From positions 10,354,001 to 10,418,000 of the forward strand of contig NZ_CP109430.1 of assembly GCF_036250735.1 (NCBI RefSeq): a DNA stretch of 64,000 nt. The letters run 5' to 3'. This DNA comes from Streptosporangium sp. NBC_01495 (GTDB taxonomy: Bacteria; Actinomycetota; Actinomycetes; Streptosporangiales; Streptosporangiaceae). Below the pieces are notes generated by a model. That model ran no database searches. It was not told the DNA's origin and saw only the letters and a program-made list of their open reading frames with translations. Below, one piece after another: positions 29,090 through 38,164 of the stretch (its first letter is position 1; each line of letters begins with the position of its first letter). A program made the position numbers and the translations under genes.

Positions 29090-30493
29090 TCAGGTGACGT
29101 GGGTGAGGGCATCCCAGACGTTCTCCGCCTCGACGACGTCGAAGCCGGGCGCGAAGGGCGCGCCACGTCCGGCCACGGGGACCAGGGAGTGGTCGCCGTT
29201 GTGCTTCTTGCCCGTGTCGAGGGAGCCCGAGGGGACCAGCGCCCGGGTGAAGCCCAGCCGGGCGGCCTCCGACAGGCGGCGCCGCACGTCGCGCACCGGG
29301 CGCAGCTCTCCGGCCAGGCCCACCTCGCCGAGCACCACCAGGCCGGAGGGCAACGCCTTGTCGCCGGCCGCGCTGGCGACCGCCAGCATCACCGACAGAT
29401 CGACCGCGGGATCGCTGAGCTTGATCCCCCCGACGGTGGCGGTGAAGACGTCGCACCCGCCCAGCTTGGCGTTGAGCCGCCGCTCCAGCACGGCCAGGAC
29501 CATCGTCACCCGGTAGGTGTCGAGCCCGGAGGAGGAGCGGCGCGGCTGCTGGGCCTCGGTCCTGGCGACCAGGGCCTGGACCTCGGCCGGCAGCGGCCGG
29601 GTGCCCTCCAAGGTGACCGTGACGCACGTGCCGGGCACCGGGTCGGTGCGGTGGGAGACGAACAGGCCGCTGGCGTCGGCGATGCCCTCGATGCCGCTCT
29701 CGTGGAGATCGAAACAGCCGACCTCGTCGACCGGGCCGTACCGGTTCTTGATCGCGCGGACCAGGCGGAGCCGGGAGTGCCGGTCGCCCTCGAAGTGGAG
29801 CACGACGTCGACCAGGTGCTCCAGGGTGCGGGGACCGGCGATCGAGCCCTCCTTGGTGACGTGGCCGACCAGCACGGTGGCCATGCCGCGCTCCTTGGCC
29901 AGCCGCACCAGGTTTCCGGCGACCTCCCTGACCTGGGTCACCCCGCCGGGCACGCCCGTCGCCTGGGTGGAGCCGATCGTCTGCACCGAGTCGACGATGA
30001 GCAGGTCGGGCCGGACCTGCTCGACGTGCGAGACCAGCGCGCCCAGATCGGTCTCGGCGGCCAGGTAGAGGCGGTCCTGGATCGCGCCGATCCGGTCGGC
30101 CCTGATCCGCACCTGGGCGGCCGACTCCTCGCCCGTGATGTAGAGGACCGTCTGCTGCCGGGCGATCTTGGCCGCGGCCTCCAGCAGGAGAGTCGACTTG
30201 CCGATGCCGGGCTCACCGGCGAGCAGCACGACGGCTCCGGGGACCAGGCCGCCGCCGAGGACCCGGTCGAGCTCGGGCACCCCGGTGCCGCGCGCGTGCG
30301 CCACCTCGGCCTTGACCTGGCCGATCGGCACCGCCGGTGCCGACACCGCCCCGGCGGAGGCCACGCGCGCCCCCGCGGCCGCCGTCTCCTCCTCGACCGT
30401 GCCCCAGGCCTGGCACTCGCCGCAGCGCCCCACCCACTTGGCCGCCTGCCACCCGCACTCGGCACAGCGGTAGCCACCAGCCTTCTTCGCCAT
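29090..30493 (-). CDS. radA: DNA repair protein RadA
   Basis: 467 aa. An N-terminal zinc finger (CAECGWQAAKWVGRCGEC), a RecA-like ATPase with Walker A GEPGIGKST and Walker B LLIVDSVQ, the RadA-specific KNRYG motif, and a C-terminal Lon-protease-like domain (FTATVGGIKLSDPAVDLSVM, LGEVGLAGELRPV). RadA is a branch-migration motor that processes recombination intermediates and is known to antagonise DisA cyclase activity. It is encoded just upstream of disA. Confidence 0.97.
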   Translation of the reverse strand: MAKKAGGYRCAECGWQAAKWVGRCGECQAWGTVEEETAAAGARVASAGAVSAPAVPIGQVKAEVAHARGTGVPELDRVLGGGLVPGAVVLLAGEPGIGKSTLLLEAAAKIARQQTVLYITGEESAAQVRIRADRIGAIQDRLYLAAETDLGALVSHVEQVRPDLLIVDSVQTIGSTQATGVPGGVTQVREVAGNLVRLAKERGMATVLVGHVTKEGSIAGPRTLEHLVDVVLHFEGDRHSRLRLVRAIKNRYGPVDEVGCFDLHESGIEGIADASGLFVSHRTDPVPGTCVTVTLEGTRPLPAEVQALVARTEAQQPRRSSSGLDTYRVTMVLAVLERRLNAKLGGCDVFTATVGGIKLSDPAVDLSVMLAVASAAGDKALPSGLVVLGEVGLAGELRPVRDVRRRLSEAARLGFTRALVPSGSLDTGKKHNGDHSLVPVAGRGAPFAPGFDVVEAENVWDALTHVT

Positions 30494-30563
30494 GGCCGCA
30501 CGTTACCGGCAGGGCCCGACAACTTTCACCTGAAAGTCGCAGGGAGGGACGGTGCGCGCTCCG

Positions 30564-30878
30564 TCAGATGTGGCCTTCGAGGTCGGCCAGGAGCAGGCGC
30601 TTGGGCTTGGCGCCCTTGATCTGCTGCACCACCTCGCCGCCCTTGTAGAGGTTGAGCGTCGGCAGGCCGAGGACGCCGTACCTCGCCGTGATCTCGGGGT
30701 AGTCGTCGGCGTTGAGCTTGGCGATCGTGACGCGGTCGCCGTACTCGGCCTCGATCTCCACCAGGACCGGCGCGATCATCCTGCACGGCCCGCACCACTC
30801 GGCCCAGAAGTCGACCAGGACGGGCTTGTCGCTCCGCAGCACCTGCTCGTCGAAGTTCTCCGCGGTCAATGTGATCAT
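30564..30878 (-). CDS. trxA: Thioredoxin
   Basis: 104 aa. The active site WCGPC sits in VDFWAEWCGPCRMIAPVLVE; the cis-Pro region LGLPTLNLYKGG and the C-terminal helix are intact. ATG 30878 has GGAG six bases upstream and overlaps the stop of the upstream MerR gene (ATGA). Expression should therefore follow the MerR-type promoter upstream. It is a cytoplasmic disulfide reductant. Confidence 0.95.
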   Translation of the reverse strand: MITLTAENFDEQVLRSDKPVLVDFWAEWCGPCRMIAPVLVEIEAEYGDRVTIAKLNADDYPEITARYGVLGLPTLNLYKGGEVVQQIKGAKPKRLLLADLEGHI

Positions 30879-31255
30879 GATTCTCCCACTTTCCTCAGTA
30901 CGCATCCTGGGCAGGCCGTGGTCAGCTGCGCCGCCACCTCCGCCCTCCGGGTGAGAAGCGTGCGGATCTCGTCGTCGATCTCCGCCAGCTTGCGCTGGTA
31001 AACGGCCACGGACTCCGGGCACGACCCCCCGGAGTCGTGACCGGCCCGCAGGCAGGCCACGAACGGGCGGGCGTCGTCCAGGGTGAAGCCGACGGCGAGC
31101 AGTGAACGGATCTCGGAGACGAGTCTGAGATCCGCCTCCCCGTACTCCCGGTAGCCGTTGGCCGAGCGCCGGGCCGTGATCAGCCCCTGCTGCTCGTAGT
31201 AGCGCAGCGCCCGGGTGCTGACACCCGCCCGCCGCGCCAGCTCACCGATCCGCAT
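30875..31255 (-). CDS. MerR family regulator with four Cys
   Basis: 126 aa. The winged HTH MRIGELARRAGVSTRALRYY is followed by the dimerisation helix. Four Cys at 68, 79, 115 and 118, the last two as CPGC, suggest redox or metal sensing. The translationally coupled thioredoxin gene makes redox control of trxA the simplest model. ATG 31255 has GGGGAGG upstream. A classical over-spaced MerR promoter with a dyad lies immediately upstream, so it is probably autoregulated. Confidence 0.92.
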   Translation of the reverse strand: MRIGELARRAGVSTRALRYYEQQGLITARRSANGYREYGEADLRLVSEIRSLLAVGFTLDDARPFVACLRAGHDSGGSCPESVAVYQRKLAEIDDEIRTLLTRRAEVAAQLTTACPGCVLRKVGES

Positions 31256-31276
31256 CCGGCCCTCCCCACGACACGA

Positions 31277-31308
31277 CGATAGACCTTGACATCAACGTCA
31301 AGGTCAAG
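31277..31308 (-). promoter_or_regulatory. MerR-type promoter with operator dyad
   Basis: On the minus strand, -35 TTGACC (31303-31308) and -10 TATCGT (31277-31282) are 20 nt apart (19 with CTATCG), too long for an ordinary promoter. The dyad ACCTTGAC-N6-GTCAAGGT (31284-31305) fills the spacer. This is the hallmark of MerR activation by DNA untwisting. Confidence 0.85.
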
Positions 31309-31375
31309 CCCCGTTCGGTTGTTCCCGGCCGGCCCGCGGGAGCCGCCGCCCGTACGACGACGTCCGGGGGAGGTC

Positions 31376-32074
31376 TCAGAAAAGCTTCCAGCGCAGCAGG
31401 TTGGGGTAGGCGATCTCCAGGCCGGGGGTCTCGGCGATGGCCCGGTCGGCGACCGGGGGGGTGAACTCGATGCGGAGCACCGCCTCCAGGTCGGCGCGGC
31501 GCTCGAAGGACATGCGCAGGTCGAGCCTGTTCGTCTGCCAGCCCTGGCGGTTCCAGAAGCTCTCGACGGACCTGGCCGAGTACGCGGGGATGGACTGGCC
31601 GAACCAGCGGCCGAAGGCGCCGCGGGTGGTGTCGATGTCGATCACGAAGGCCGCGCCGCCGCGCCGCATCACCCGGGAGAGCTCGGCCAGGCCAGGCTCG
31701 CACCCGGGGCCGAAGAAGTACGCCCAGCGGGCGATGGCCACGTCCACGGAGGCGTCGGGCAGCGGGAGGGCCTGGGCGGTGGCGGCGTGGATCTCGACGT
31801 TCCGCAGGGTGCGGCAGCGGCGCCTGGCCAGCAGGACGAGGTCCTCGTGCGGCTCCGCGCCGATCACGCGGGTGGCGGTGGCGGCGAGGGCCGGCAGGTG
31901 GTAGCCGGTGCCGCAGCCGATGTCGAGGACCGTCGCCCCGGTCCACGACCGGATGGCCGCCATCGCGGCCTCGGCACGCCCCTCGGGATCCACCGCCCGG
32001 TTCTCCAGCTCGTAGGTCTGGGGGGCGTTCCAGATGTTGGGGCTGGGGATGGCGCCCCTCAAGAACCTCGGCAT
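31376..32074 (-). CDS. Class I SAM-dependent methyltransferase
   Basis: 232 aa. VLDIGCGTGYHLPALAATAT is the SAM glycine loop, IGAEPHEDLV the ribose-binding strand, IHAATAQALPLPDASVDVAI the post-II region and LSRVMRRGGAAFVIDID the post-III strand (Methyltransf_11 type). ATG 32074 has GAAGG ahead. The substrate is unknown. It diverges from the TIM-barrel gene at 32237 and is not coupled to the MerR gene. Confidence 0.85.
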   Translation of the reverse strand: MPRFLRGAIPSPNIWNAPQTYELENRAVDPEGRAEAAMAAIRSWTGATVLDIGCGTGYHLPALAATATRVIGAEPHEDLVLLARRRCRTLRNVEIHAATAQALPLPDASVDVAIARWAYFFGPGCEPGLAELSRVMRRGGAAFVIDIDTTRGAFGRWFGQSIPAYSARSVESFWNRQGWQTNRLDLRMSFERRADLEAVLRIEFTPPVADRAIAETPGLEIAYPNLLRWKLF

Positions 32075-32236
32075 GCCTTCACCGTAATGGTGTGATCTCG
32101 GTCGTGTCGGTGGTGGCGGACAGCACTGCTCTTCGTACCCGCTTAGGCTGGCAAAGGTGAGCGACTTGAGCGAGTGGGCCGGTCGGCCCGGCGGTGTTCG
32201 CGAGTGCGCGCTCCGAGCCGGAGACGAGGAAGCGGT

Positions 32237-33046
32237 ATGAGCGTCCGTGTATCCAGCGCGAAGATCGCGCTGTCCACCGCGTCGGTGTATCCCGAACGTA
32301 CTCCCGACGCGTTCGAACTGGCCGCGCGCCTGGGGTACGACGGTGTGGAGGTCATGGTGGGCGCCGACCCCGTGAGCCAGGACGTCGACGTCCTGGAGCG
32401 GTTGTCGGACCACTACCAGCTGCCGATCCTGGCCATTCACGCGCCGTGCCTGCTGGTGACGCAGCGCGTGTGGGGCAAGGACCCGTGGGCCAAGCTCCAG
32501 CGCGCGCAGCGCGCCGCCGAGCGGGTCGGCGCCAGGACGGTCGTGGTGCATCCCCCGTTCCGCTGGCAGCGCGACTACGCGCGCGACTTCGAGGTCGGCC
32601 TGGCCAGGATGCGTGAGGAGACCGACGTGGTCTTCGCGGTGGAGAACATGTTCCCGCTGAAGGCCAGGGGCAACGAGGTCGTCCCCTACTCCCCCGACTG
32701 GAACCCGGTCGACTACGACTTCCCGCAGGTCACGCTGGACCTGTCGCACACGGCGGTGTCCGGGTCCGACGCCCTGGAGATGTTCACCAAGCTCGGCGAC
32801 CGGCTCGCCCACCTGCACCTGGCCGACGGCGTGGGGGTGCCGAACAAGGACGAGCACCTGGTTCCCGGGCGGGGTGGCCAGCCGTGCGCGCCGATCCTGG
32901 AGCGGATGGCGGGCAACGGATACTCCGGGCTGGTCGTGTTGGAGATCAACACGCGCAGGGCGGCCAGCCGCTCCGAGCGGATCGACGACCTCGCGGAGGC
33001 GCTGGCCTTCGCCCGGCTGCACCTCGCCGCCTCCACCCCCGCATGA
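32237..33046 (+). CDS. Sugar phosphate isomerase/epimerase-like TIM barrel
   Basis: 269 aa of the xylose isomerase-like (AP endonuclease 2) superfamily. Strand motifs are LGYDGVEVMVG, LAIHAPCLL, TVVVHPPFRW, FAVENMFPL (metal Glu), VTLDLSHTAV (Asp/His), LAHLHLADG and LVVLEINTR (Glu), which together give a three-metal-ligand site. The substrate cannot be read from the sequence. ATG 32237 has GAGGAAG upstream. The stop overlaps the ATG of a TetR gene, so the pair is translationally coupled. Confidence 0.85.
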   Translation: MSVRVSSAKIALSTASVYPERTPDAFELAARLGYDGVEVMVGADPVSQDVDVLERLSDHYQLPILAIHAPCLLVTQRVWGKDPWAKLQRAQRAAERVGARTVVVHPPFRWQRDYARDFEVGLARMREETDVVFAVENMFPLKARGNEVVPYSPDWNPVDYDFPQVTLDLSHTAVSGSDALEMFTKLGDRLAHLHLADGVGVPNKDEHLVPGRGGQPCAPILERMAGNGYSGLVVLEINTRRAASRSERIDDLAEALAFARLHLAASTPA

Positions 33047-33675
33047 GCGATCCCGCCGTGGGCACCCCGTCCGGGAACGGGTCCGCCGCGGAGGCCAGGA
33101 GGCGTCCGGGGCGCAGGCCGGGGTCGGCCGACACGCGGGGGCAGATCCTCGCGGCGGCGCGTGAGACCTTCGCGGAGAAGGGGTTCGACAAGGCGACCAT
33201 CCGGGGCATCGCCCGGCAGGCGGGGGTGGATCCCGCGCTGGTCCACCACTACTTCTCCGGCAAGGAGGGGATGTTCGTCGAGGCGATGGAGCTGCCGATC
33301 AACCCCGACATCATCCTCGCGGCGATCACGACGGGGCCCCGCGAGGAGGCCGGCGAACGGCTGGTCAGGCTCATCCTGACGATCACCTCGGAGGCGGACC
33401 AGCGCCAGCCGGTGCTGGCGCTGGTCCGCACCGCGATGACCAACGAGCGGATGGTCGTCACGATCCGCGAGTTCATGACCGGGGCGCTCCTCAACCGGGT
33501 CGCGGAGGCCCTGGACGTCCCGCCGATCCGGGTGGAGGCGGCGTTCGCGCAGATGTTCGGCGTGGTCCTGGTCCGCTACGTCCTCGAGCTGGAGCCACTG
33601 GCCTCGGTGAGCATCGAGGAGCTGGTGAAACTGCTCACCCCCACGATCCAGGGCTATCTCGGCCCGCCTCGATAG
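33043..33675 (+). CDS. TetR family regulator
   Basis: 210 aa. A disordered, basic start precedes the HTH TIRGIARQAGVDPALVHHYF (residues ~45-65). The remaining helices form the ligand-binding and dimer domain (TetR_C of the PF17920 type). ATG 33043 overlaps the upstream stop by 4 nt (ATGA). Coupling to the TIM-barrel gene suggests it senses a related metabolite or controls this operon. Confidence 0.9.
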   Translation: MSDPAVGTPSGNGSAAEARRRPGRRPGSADTRGQILAAARETFAEKGFDKATIRGIARQAGVDPALVHHYFSGKEGMFVEAMELPINPDIILAAITTGPREEAGERLVRLILTITSEADQRQPVLALVRTAMTNERMVVTIREFMTGALLNRVAEALDVPPIRVEAAFAQMFGVVLVRYVLELEPLASVSIEELVKLLTPTIQGYLGPPR

Positions 33676-33705
33676 CGTCCCCGGTCACATCCCGGTCCGC
33701 CATAT

Positions 33706-33729
33706 CGCGCTATATCCCGTGATAGCGCG
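33706..33729. repeat. Inverted repeat after the TetR gene
   Basis: CGCGCTAT-N8-ATAGCGCG, 30 nt after the TetR stop. It could be a weak terminator or an operator for the next gene. Confidence 0.4.
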
Positions 33730-33960
33730 TCATGCGTCGGCCGTCCCGATATCCTGTCGCGTCCCGCCGGCCACTTCGGCGCCACCCGGAGGCGTGCAGA
33801 GCATTGTTCTGGGAATGGTGTTGACCATAGGGTGATCGCGGTCGCCGCGGGTCCCGGTGCGAAGGGAAGTTACTCGTCGGTAGGATTGGTGGGGACCTCT
33901 TGTCATCCTGGATGACCGGCGGTCGTACGCTGGCAGCCAACGCCGTCTGTGGGAGGACCC

Positions 33961-36111
33961 GTGCTCTGGGTAGCGATCATCGGGCTGGTCATGACAGCCG
34001 TCGCGGTCGCGCTTGCCGCGCGCCGCGTGTTGTTCCTGTACAGGCTCGCCACCGTCGGGCCCCCCGCGCCCGAACGCGTCGAGTACGCCAGGACTCACCT
34101 GGGTGAGGAGATCAAGGCCCAGCTGGTGGAGGTGTTCGGGCAGCGGAAGCTGCTGAAGTGGACGGCCTCGGGCGTCGCGCACTTCTTCGTCATGTGGGCG
34201 TTCTTCATCCTGGCGACCGTCTATCTGGAGGCGTACGGCGCGCTGATCCAGGGGGCCGTCACCGGCACCCCCGACTTCCACATCCCGCTCGTCGGGACGT
34301 GGGCGATCCTGGGCTTCCTGCAGGACTTCATCGCGGTCGCGGCCCTGTTCGGCCTCATCGCCTTCGCGGTCATCAGGGTCAGGAACTCGCCGAAGAAGCT
34401 GGGCCGCAGGTCTCGCTTCTCCGGGTCGCACCTCGGCGGTGCCTGGCTCGTCCTCTTCATGATCTTCAACGTGATCTGGACGATGTTCCTCTTCCGCGGC
34501 GCGGCGGCCAACACCGGCAACCTGCCGTACGCCTCGGGGGCGTTCGCCTCCGACGCGGCCGCCGCCCTGCTGCGCCCGCTGGGCCCCTCGGCCAACGAGA
34601 TGCTCGAACACGTCGGGCTGCTCCTGCACATCGGCGTCATGCTGGTGTTCCTCGTGATCGTGGTGAACTCCAAGCACCTGCACATCTTCACCGCGCCGCT
34701 GAACGTGGCGTTCTCCCGGCGTCCCGACGGCAACGGCCCGGCCCAGCCGATGCGGATCGACGGCAAGGTCGTCGACTTCGAGGACGAGGAGCTCGACGGT
34801 GACAGGCTCGGCCGGGGCAAGGTCGAGGACACCAACTGGAAGGGTTTCCTCGACTTCTACACCTGCACCGAGTGTGGACGCTGCCAGGACCAGTGCCCGG
34901 CCTGGAACACCGACAAGCCGCTGTCGCCGAAGATGCTCATCCTCGATCAGCGCGACCACGCCTTCAAGATCGCGCCGTACCTGGCGGCCACCGAGGAGCA
35001 GCGCGCGGGCTTCCACGAGGACGTGCTGGCCCTGCTGGACAAGCCGCTGGTCGGCGAGGACGGCGTCATCCACCCCGACGTGCTGTGGTCCTGCACCAAC
35101 TGCGGCGCCTGCGTCGAGCAGTGCCCGGTCGACATCGAGCACATCGACCACATCCTCGACATGCGCCGTTACCAGGCGATGGTGGAGTCCAACTTCCCGT
35201 CCGAGGCCGGCGTCATGGTCAAGAACCTGGAGAACAAGGGCAACCCCTGGGGGATGTCCGAGATGAAGCGGGCCGACTGGATCGAGGAGCTGGCCGGGCG
35301 CGAGGTCGATCCCATCGAGATCCAGCTCGTCGATGAAAAAATAGGCGAAGATGTCGAATATCTTTTCTGGGTCGGCTGCGCCGGGGCCCTGGAGGACCGG
35401 GCGAAGAAGACCACCAAGGCGGTCGCGGAGCTGCTGCACGTCGCGGGGGTCACGTTCGCGGTGCTCGGCCCGATGGAGGCGTGCACCGGCGACCCGGCCC
35501 GCCGCCTGGGCATGGAGTATCTCTTCGACATGCTGGCCAAGCAGAACATCGAGACCCTGAACGAGGCCGGGGTCAAGAAGATCGTCGCGACCTGCCCGCA
35601 CTGCTTCAACACCCTCGCCAACGAGTATCCCCAGCTGGGCGGCACCTACGAGGTGGTGCACCACACCCAGCTGCTGGCCAAGCTCGTGGACGAGGGAAGG
35701 CTGGTCCCGGTCACGCCGATCGAGGAGAAGATCACTTACCACGACCCGTGCTTCCTCGGCCGCCACAACAAGGTCTACTCCCAGCCCCGCGACATCATGG
35801 CGAAGGTGCCCGGGGTGAGGACCCAGGAGATGCACCGCCACAAGGACCGCGGCTTCTGCTGCGGCGCCGGCGGCGCGCGGATGTGGATGGAGGAGCGGCT
35901 CGGCAAGCGCATCAACACCGAGCGCGTGGACGAGGCGCTGACCACCGAGCCGGACACCATCTCCACGGCGTGCCCGTTCTGCCTGGTCATGCTGGGTGAC
36001 TCGATCAACGAGAAGAAGAGCACGGGCGAGGCCAAGGAGACGCTGGAGGTCGTCGACGTCGCCCAGCTGCTGATCAAGTCGATCAAGGGCCGGCCCGTCG
36101 AGGCGCCCTGA
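33961..36111 (+). CDS. Membrane Fe-S oxidoreductase, EtfD-like
   Basis: 716 aa. The N-terminal ~250 residues hold membrane helices (LWVAIIGLVMTAVAVALAAR; FFVMWAFFILATVYLEAYGA; IAVAALFGLIAFAVI; LVLFMIFNVIWTMFLF; LLLHIGVMLVFLVIVV) of the NarI/HdrE type. Two 4Fe-4S motifs follow, CTECGRCQDQCP and CTNCGACVEQCP. Two cysteine-rich (CCG) domains end the protein, with FCCGAGGARMWME and CPHCFNTLANEYPQ. The layout matches actinobacterial EtfD (membrane ETF:menaquinone oxidoreductase, Rv0338c-like), which passes electrons from fatty-acid oxidation to the quinone pool. GTG 33961 has GGGAGG five bases upstream. No etf genes are adjacent. Confidence 0.88.
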   Translation: MLWVAIIGLVMTAVAVALAARRVLFLYRLATVGPPAPERVEYARTHLGEEIKAQLVEVFGQRKLLKWTASGVAHFFVMWAFFILATVYLEAYGALIQGAVTGTPDFHIPLVGTWAILGFLQDFIAVAALFGLIAFAVIRVRNSPKKLGRRSRFSGSHLGGAWLVLFMIFNVIWTMFLFRGAAANTGNLPYASGAFASDAAAALLRPLGPSANEMLEHVGLLLHIGVMLVFLVIVVNSKHLHIFTAPLNVAFSRRPDGNGPAQPMRIDGKVVDFEDEELDGDRLGRGKVEDTNWKGFLDFYTCTECGRCQDQCPAWNTDKPLSPKMLILDQRDHAFKIAPYLAATEEQRAGFHEDVLALLDKPLVGEDGVIHPDVLWSCTNCGACVEQCPVDIEHIDHILDMRRYQAMVESNFPSEAGVMVKNLENKGNPWGMSEMKRADWIEELAGREVDPIEIQLVDEKIGEDVEYLFWVGCAGALEDRAKKTTKAVAELLHVAGVTFAVLGPMEACTGDPARRLGMEYLFDMLAKQNIETLNEAGVKKIVATCPHCFNTLANEYPQLGGTYEVVHHTQLLAKLVDEGRLVPVTPIEEKITYHDPCFLGRHNKVYSQPRDIMAKVPGVRTQEMHRHKDRGFCCGAGGARMWMEERLGKRINTERVDEALTTEPDTISTACPFCLVMLGDSINEKKSTGEAKETLEVVDVAQLLIKSIKGRPVEAP

Positions 36112-36128
36112 CATCCGGTCGATCATCG

Positions 36129-36161
36129 TCAGAAGGGAGATCTTCCCGATTCCCCTTCTGA
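36129..36161 (+). terminator. Hairpin after the EtfD-like gene
   Basis: TCAGAAGGG-N15-CCCTTCTGA, 17 nt after the stop codon; no T-run. Confidence 0.5.
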
Positions 36162-36278
36162 CATATGGTCAAGTCAAGGGGAAAAGGACGTCAGGTCCGA
36201 AAACCTTTCTCCACATAACGGGAAAATCACGGTAACCTCAACGTCGCGTAGCTCATTCAACGGGGAGGGGGCTTGACG

Positions 36279-37073
36279 ATGCCCGTCGTCGTCAGCGATG
36301 CCGAGGTTACCCTGGCCGATGTTCTCTCACTTCGGCTGGCCGTCGACGAGCCTCTGGCCGACGGCACCGAACTGGTCCTGCGTAACCGGGCCACCTCGGT
36401 CGAGAGCCGGGTGCCGCTGGGCACTCCGGACGTGCAAATGCGCGAGGCGGAGCTGGCGGTCTCGCTCGCGCCGCTCGCGCTCGGTCCCGGCCGCTGGGAC
36501 ACCTACCTGCAACAGGGCACGGCGCGTACGCGGCTGCGCAGTGTCGATCCCGGATTCTCCCTCGACCACCTCGACGCGTACGCGCTGAGCCGCCGCACGC
36601 TGGCCTACCGCGCCTACCGGACCCGCAACGGCTTCCTGGCCCTGAAGGTCGACGACGCCCAGCCGGCGGCGGAGGTCCGTTCCGTCTGGTTCAGGGAGGG
36701 GCGCTTCGAGGTCACCGGGCTGCTGGCCTTCACCGGCCTCGACGACGACGAGGAGCGGCACGAGGCGAGGCTCGCCCTGCGCCGCAGCCGGCCCGACGCC
36801 GAGCTGACCGCCGTTGCAACGGTCCAGGGCGTGCGCTTCCACGCGGCGCTCTCGCTGTGCGACGTGCTCGCCGCCGCTCCCGACCAGACCGGCACCTGGG
36901 AACCCTCGCTGGAGGTGCGCGGCGTGGCCACGCCACTCCGGCTGGGCTCCCGGCTGGACGACGTCGACGGCAAGCGCCGCCGCCTGCACTATCCCGCGGC
37001 GCAGATCGACGGGGTGCCGATCCGGCCCTGCTACACGGCGGACGACGAGCTCAGGATCGAGGTCGGCGGGTGA
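36279..37073 (+). CDS. Hypothetical beta-rich protein coupled to a glycosyltransferase
   Basis: 264 aa with no signal peptide, no Cys-rich motif and no recognised domain. Alternating short hydrophobic strands (VLSLRLAVDEPLADGTELVL, FEVTGLLAFTGLDDDEERHE, GTWEPSLEVRGVATPLRLGS) suggest an all-beta sandwich repeated about twice. ATG 36279 follows GGGGAGGGG. The stop overlaps the GTG of the glycosyltransferase gene (GTGA), so the two proteins probably act together, for example as an accessory to cell-surface glycan or teichoic-acid-like polymer assembly. That role is inferred only from the gene order. Confidence 0.75.
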   Translation: MPVVVSDAEVTLADVLSLRLAVDEPLADGTELVLRNRATSVESRVPLGTPDVQMREAELAVSLAPLALGPGRWDTYLQQGTARTRLRSVDPGFSLDHLDAYALSRRTLAYRAYRTRNGFLALKVDDAQPAAEVRSVWFREGRFEVTGLLAFTGLDDDEERHEARLALRRSRPDAELTAVATVQGVRFHAALSLCDVLAAAPDQTGTWEPSLEVRGVATPLRLGSRLDDVDGKRRRLHYPAAQIDGVPIRPCYTADDELRIEVGG

Positions 37074-38146
37074 GGATCTGCCTGCTCACCCCCTCCGTCT
37101 ACAGCATGCGCGGTGACGTCCGCTCGATCGTCAACCTCGCGGGAGAGCTGGCAGAACGTCACGAGGTCGAGATCATCAGCGTCCGCCGCCACCGGGAGAA
37201 ACCGTTCTTCCCGGTGGCGTCCGGCGTGACGCTCTCCTGGGTGGTCGACGCCCAGCCGGGGGTCAGGTACCTGCTCCCGCGGGGCCAGATGCGCACCGAG
37301 GTCGCCCTCTGGCGGCGGCTGCGCGCGCTGCGGGCCGACGTGCTCATCAGCACCCGGCCCGGCCTGGGCGTCCAGGCGGCCAGGCACGTGCCGCGCGACG
37401 TCACGCGGATCGCCCGCGAGTGGGGCCGGCCGCCGGTGCCGGGGCCGATCAGGAAGTTCTACCCGCGCCTGGACGCGGTCGTCACCGCCACCGAGACGGG
37501 CCGGCGGGAGTGGGACCACCTGCTGGGCGGGAACGTGCCGGTCAGCGTGATCCCGGACGCGCTGCCCGCCGGGCCGTGGCCGCGCTCGCGGATGGACAAC
37601 CGCATCGTCGCCGCGGGAGGGCGCCTGGTGCCGGGCAAGGCCCACGAGCGGCTGATCCGCGCGTTCGCCGTCGTCGCGGGCAAGCGCCCCGACTGGCGGC
37701 TGCGCCTGTACGGCGGAGGCCCGGAGGAGAAGCGCCTGCGCGCTCTGGTCGGCGACCTCGACCTGCACAACCACGTCTACTTCATGGGGACGACCTCCGA
37801 CCTGACCGGCGAGTTCGCCAAGGCGTCGATCGTGGCGACGACCTCCAGAACGGAGGTGCTCGGGATGACCGTGATCGAGGCGATGGCCAGCGGGGTGCCG
37901 GTGATCGCGTTCGACAGCCCCCGGGGGCCGGGTGAGTTCGTGGCCGACGGGCGGAACGGGGTGCTGGTCGCCGAGGGGGACGGCGAGATCGAGGCGTACG
38001 CGTCCGCGCTGCTCGCGCTCATCGACGACGAGCGGCGGCGGCGGGAGCTGGCCGCGGGCGCCCTGGAGGTCGCGGCGGGTCACGGCGCGTCCTCGGTGGC
38101 AGACCGCTGGGAGAAACTGATCGTGGCCACATCCCGCCGTGCCTGA
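37070..38146 (+). CDS. Glycosyltransferase family 4 (GT-B)
   Basis: 358 aa GT-B enzyme. The N-terminal domain begins with RICLLTPSVYSMRGDVRSIV. The C-terminal donor domain has AAGGRLVPGKAHERLIRAFA, LRLYGGGPEEKRLRALV, VYFMGTTSDL and the EX7E-type region ATTSRTEVLGMTVIEAMASG, as in retaining GT4 enzymes that use nucleotide sugars. GTG 37070 overlaps the stop of the beta-rich partner. There is no membrane segment. Sugar donor and acceptor are unknown; wall polymer or glycolipid synthesis is plausible. Confidence 0.9.
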   Translation: MRICLLTPSVYSMRGDVRSIVNLAGELAERHEVEIISVRRHREKPFFPVASGVTLSWVVDAQPGVRYLLPRGQMRTEVALWRRLRALRADVLISTRPGLGVQAARHVPRDVTRIAREWGRPPVPGPIRKFYPRLDAVVTATETGRREWDHLLGGNVPVSVIPDALPAGPWPRSRMDNRIVAAGGRLVPGKAHERLIRAFAVVAGKRPDWRLRLYGGGPEEKRLRALVGDLDLHNHVYFMGTTSDLTGEFAKASIVATTSRTEVLGMTVIEAMASGVPVIAFDSPRGPGEFVADGRNGVLVAEGDGEIEAYASALLALIDDERRRRELAAGALEVAAGHGASSVADRWEKLIVATSRRA

Positions 38147-38164
38147 CACCGGTACCGTTGGGAC

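Noticed and set aside
31376..33022. 548-aa minus-strand frame extending the methyltransferase upstream
   Set aside because: The extension is antisense to the TIM-barrel gene. ATG 32074 with its RBS begins the conserved domain.
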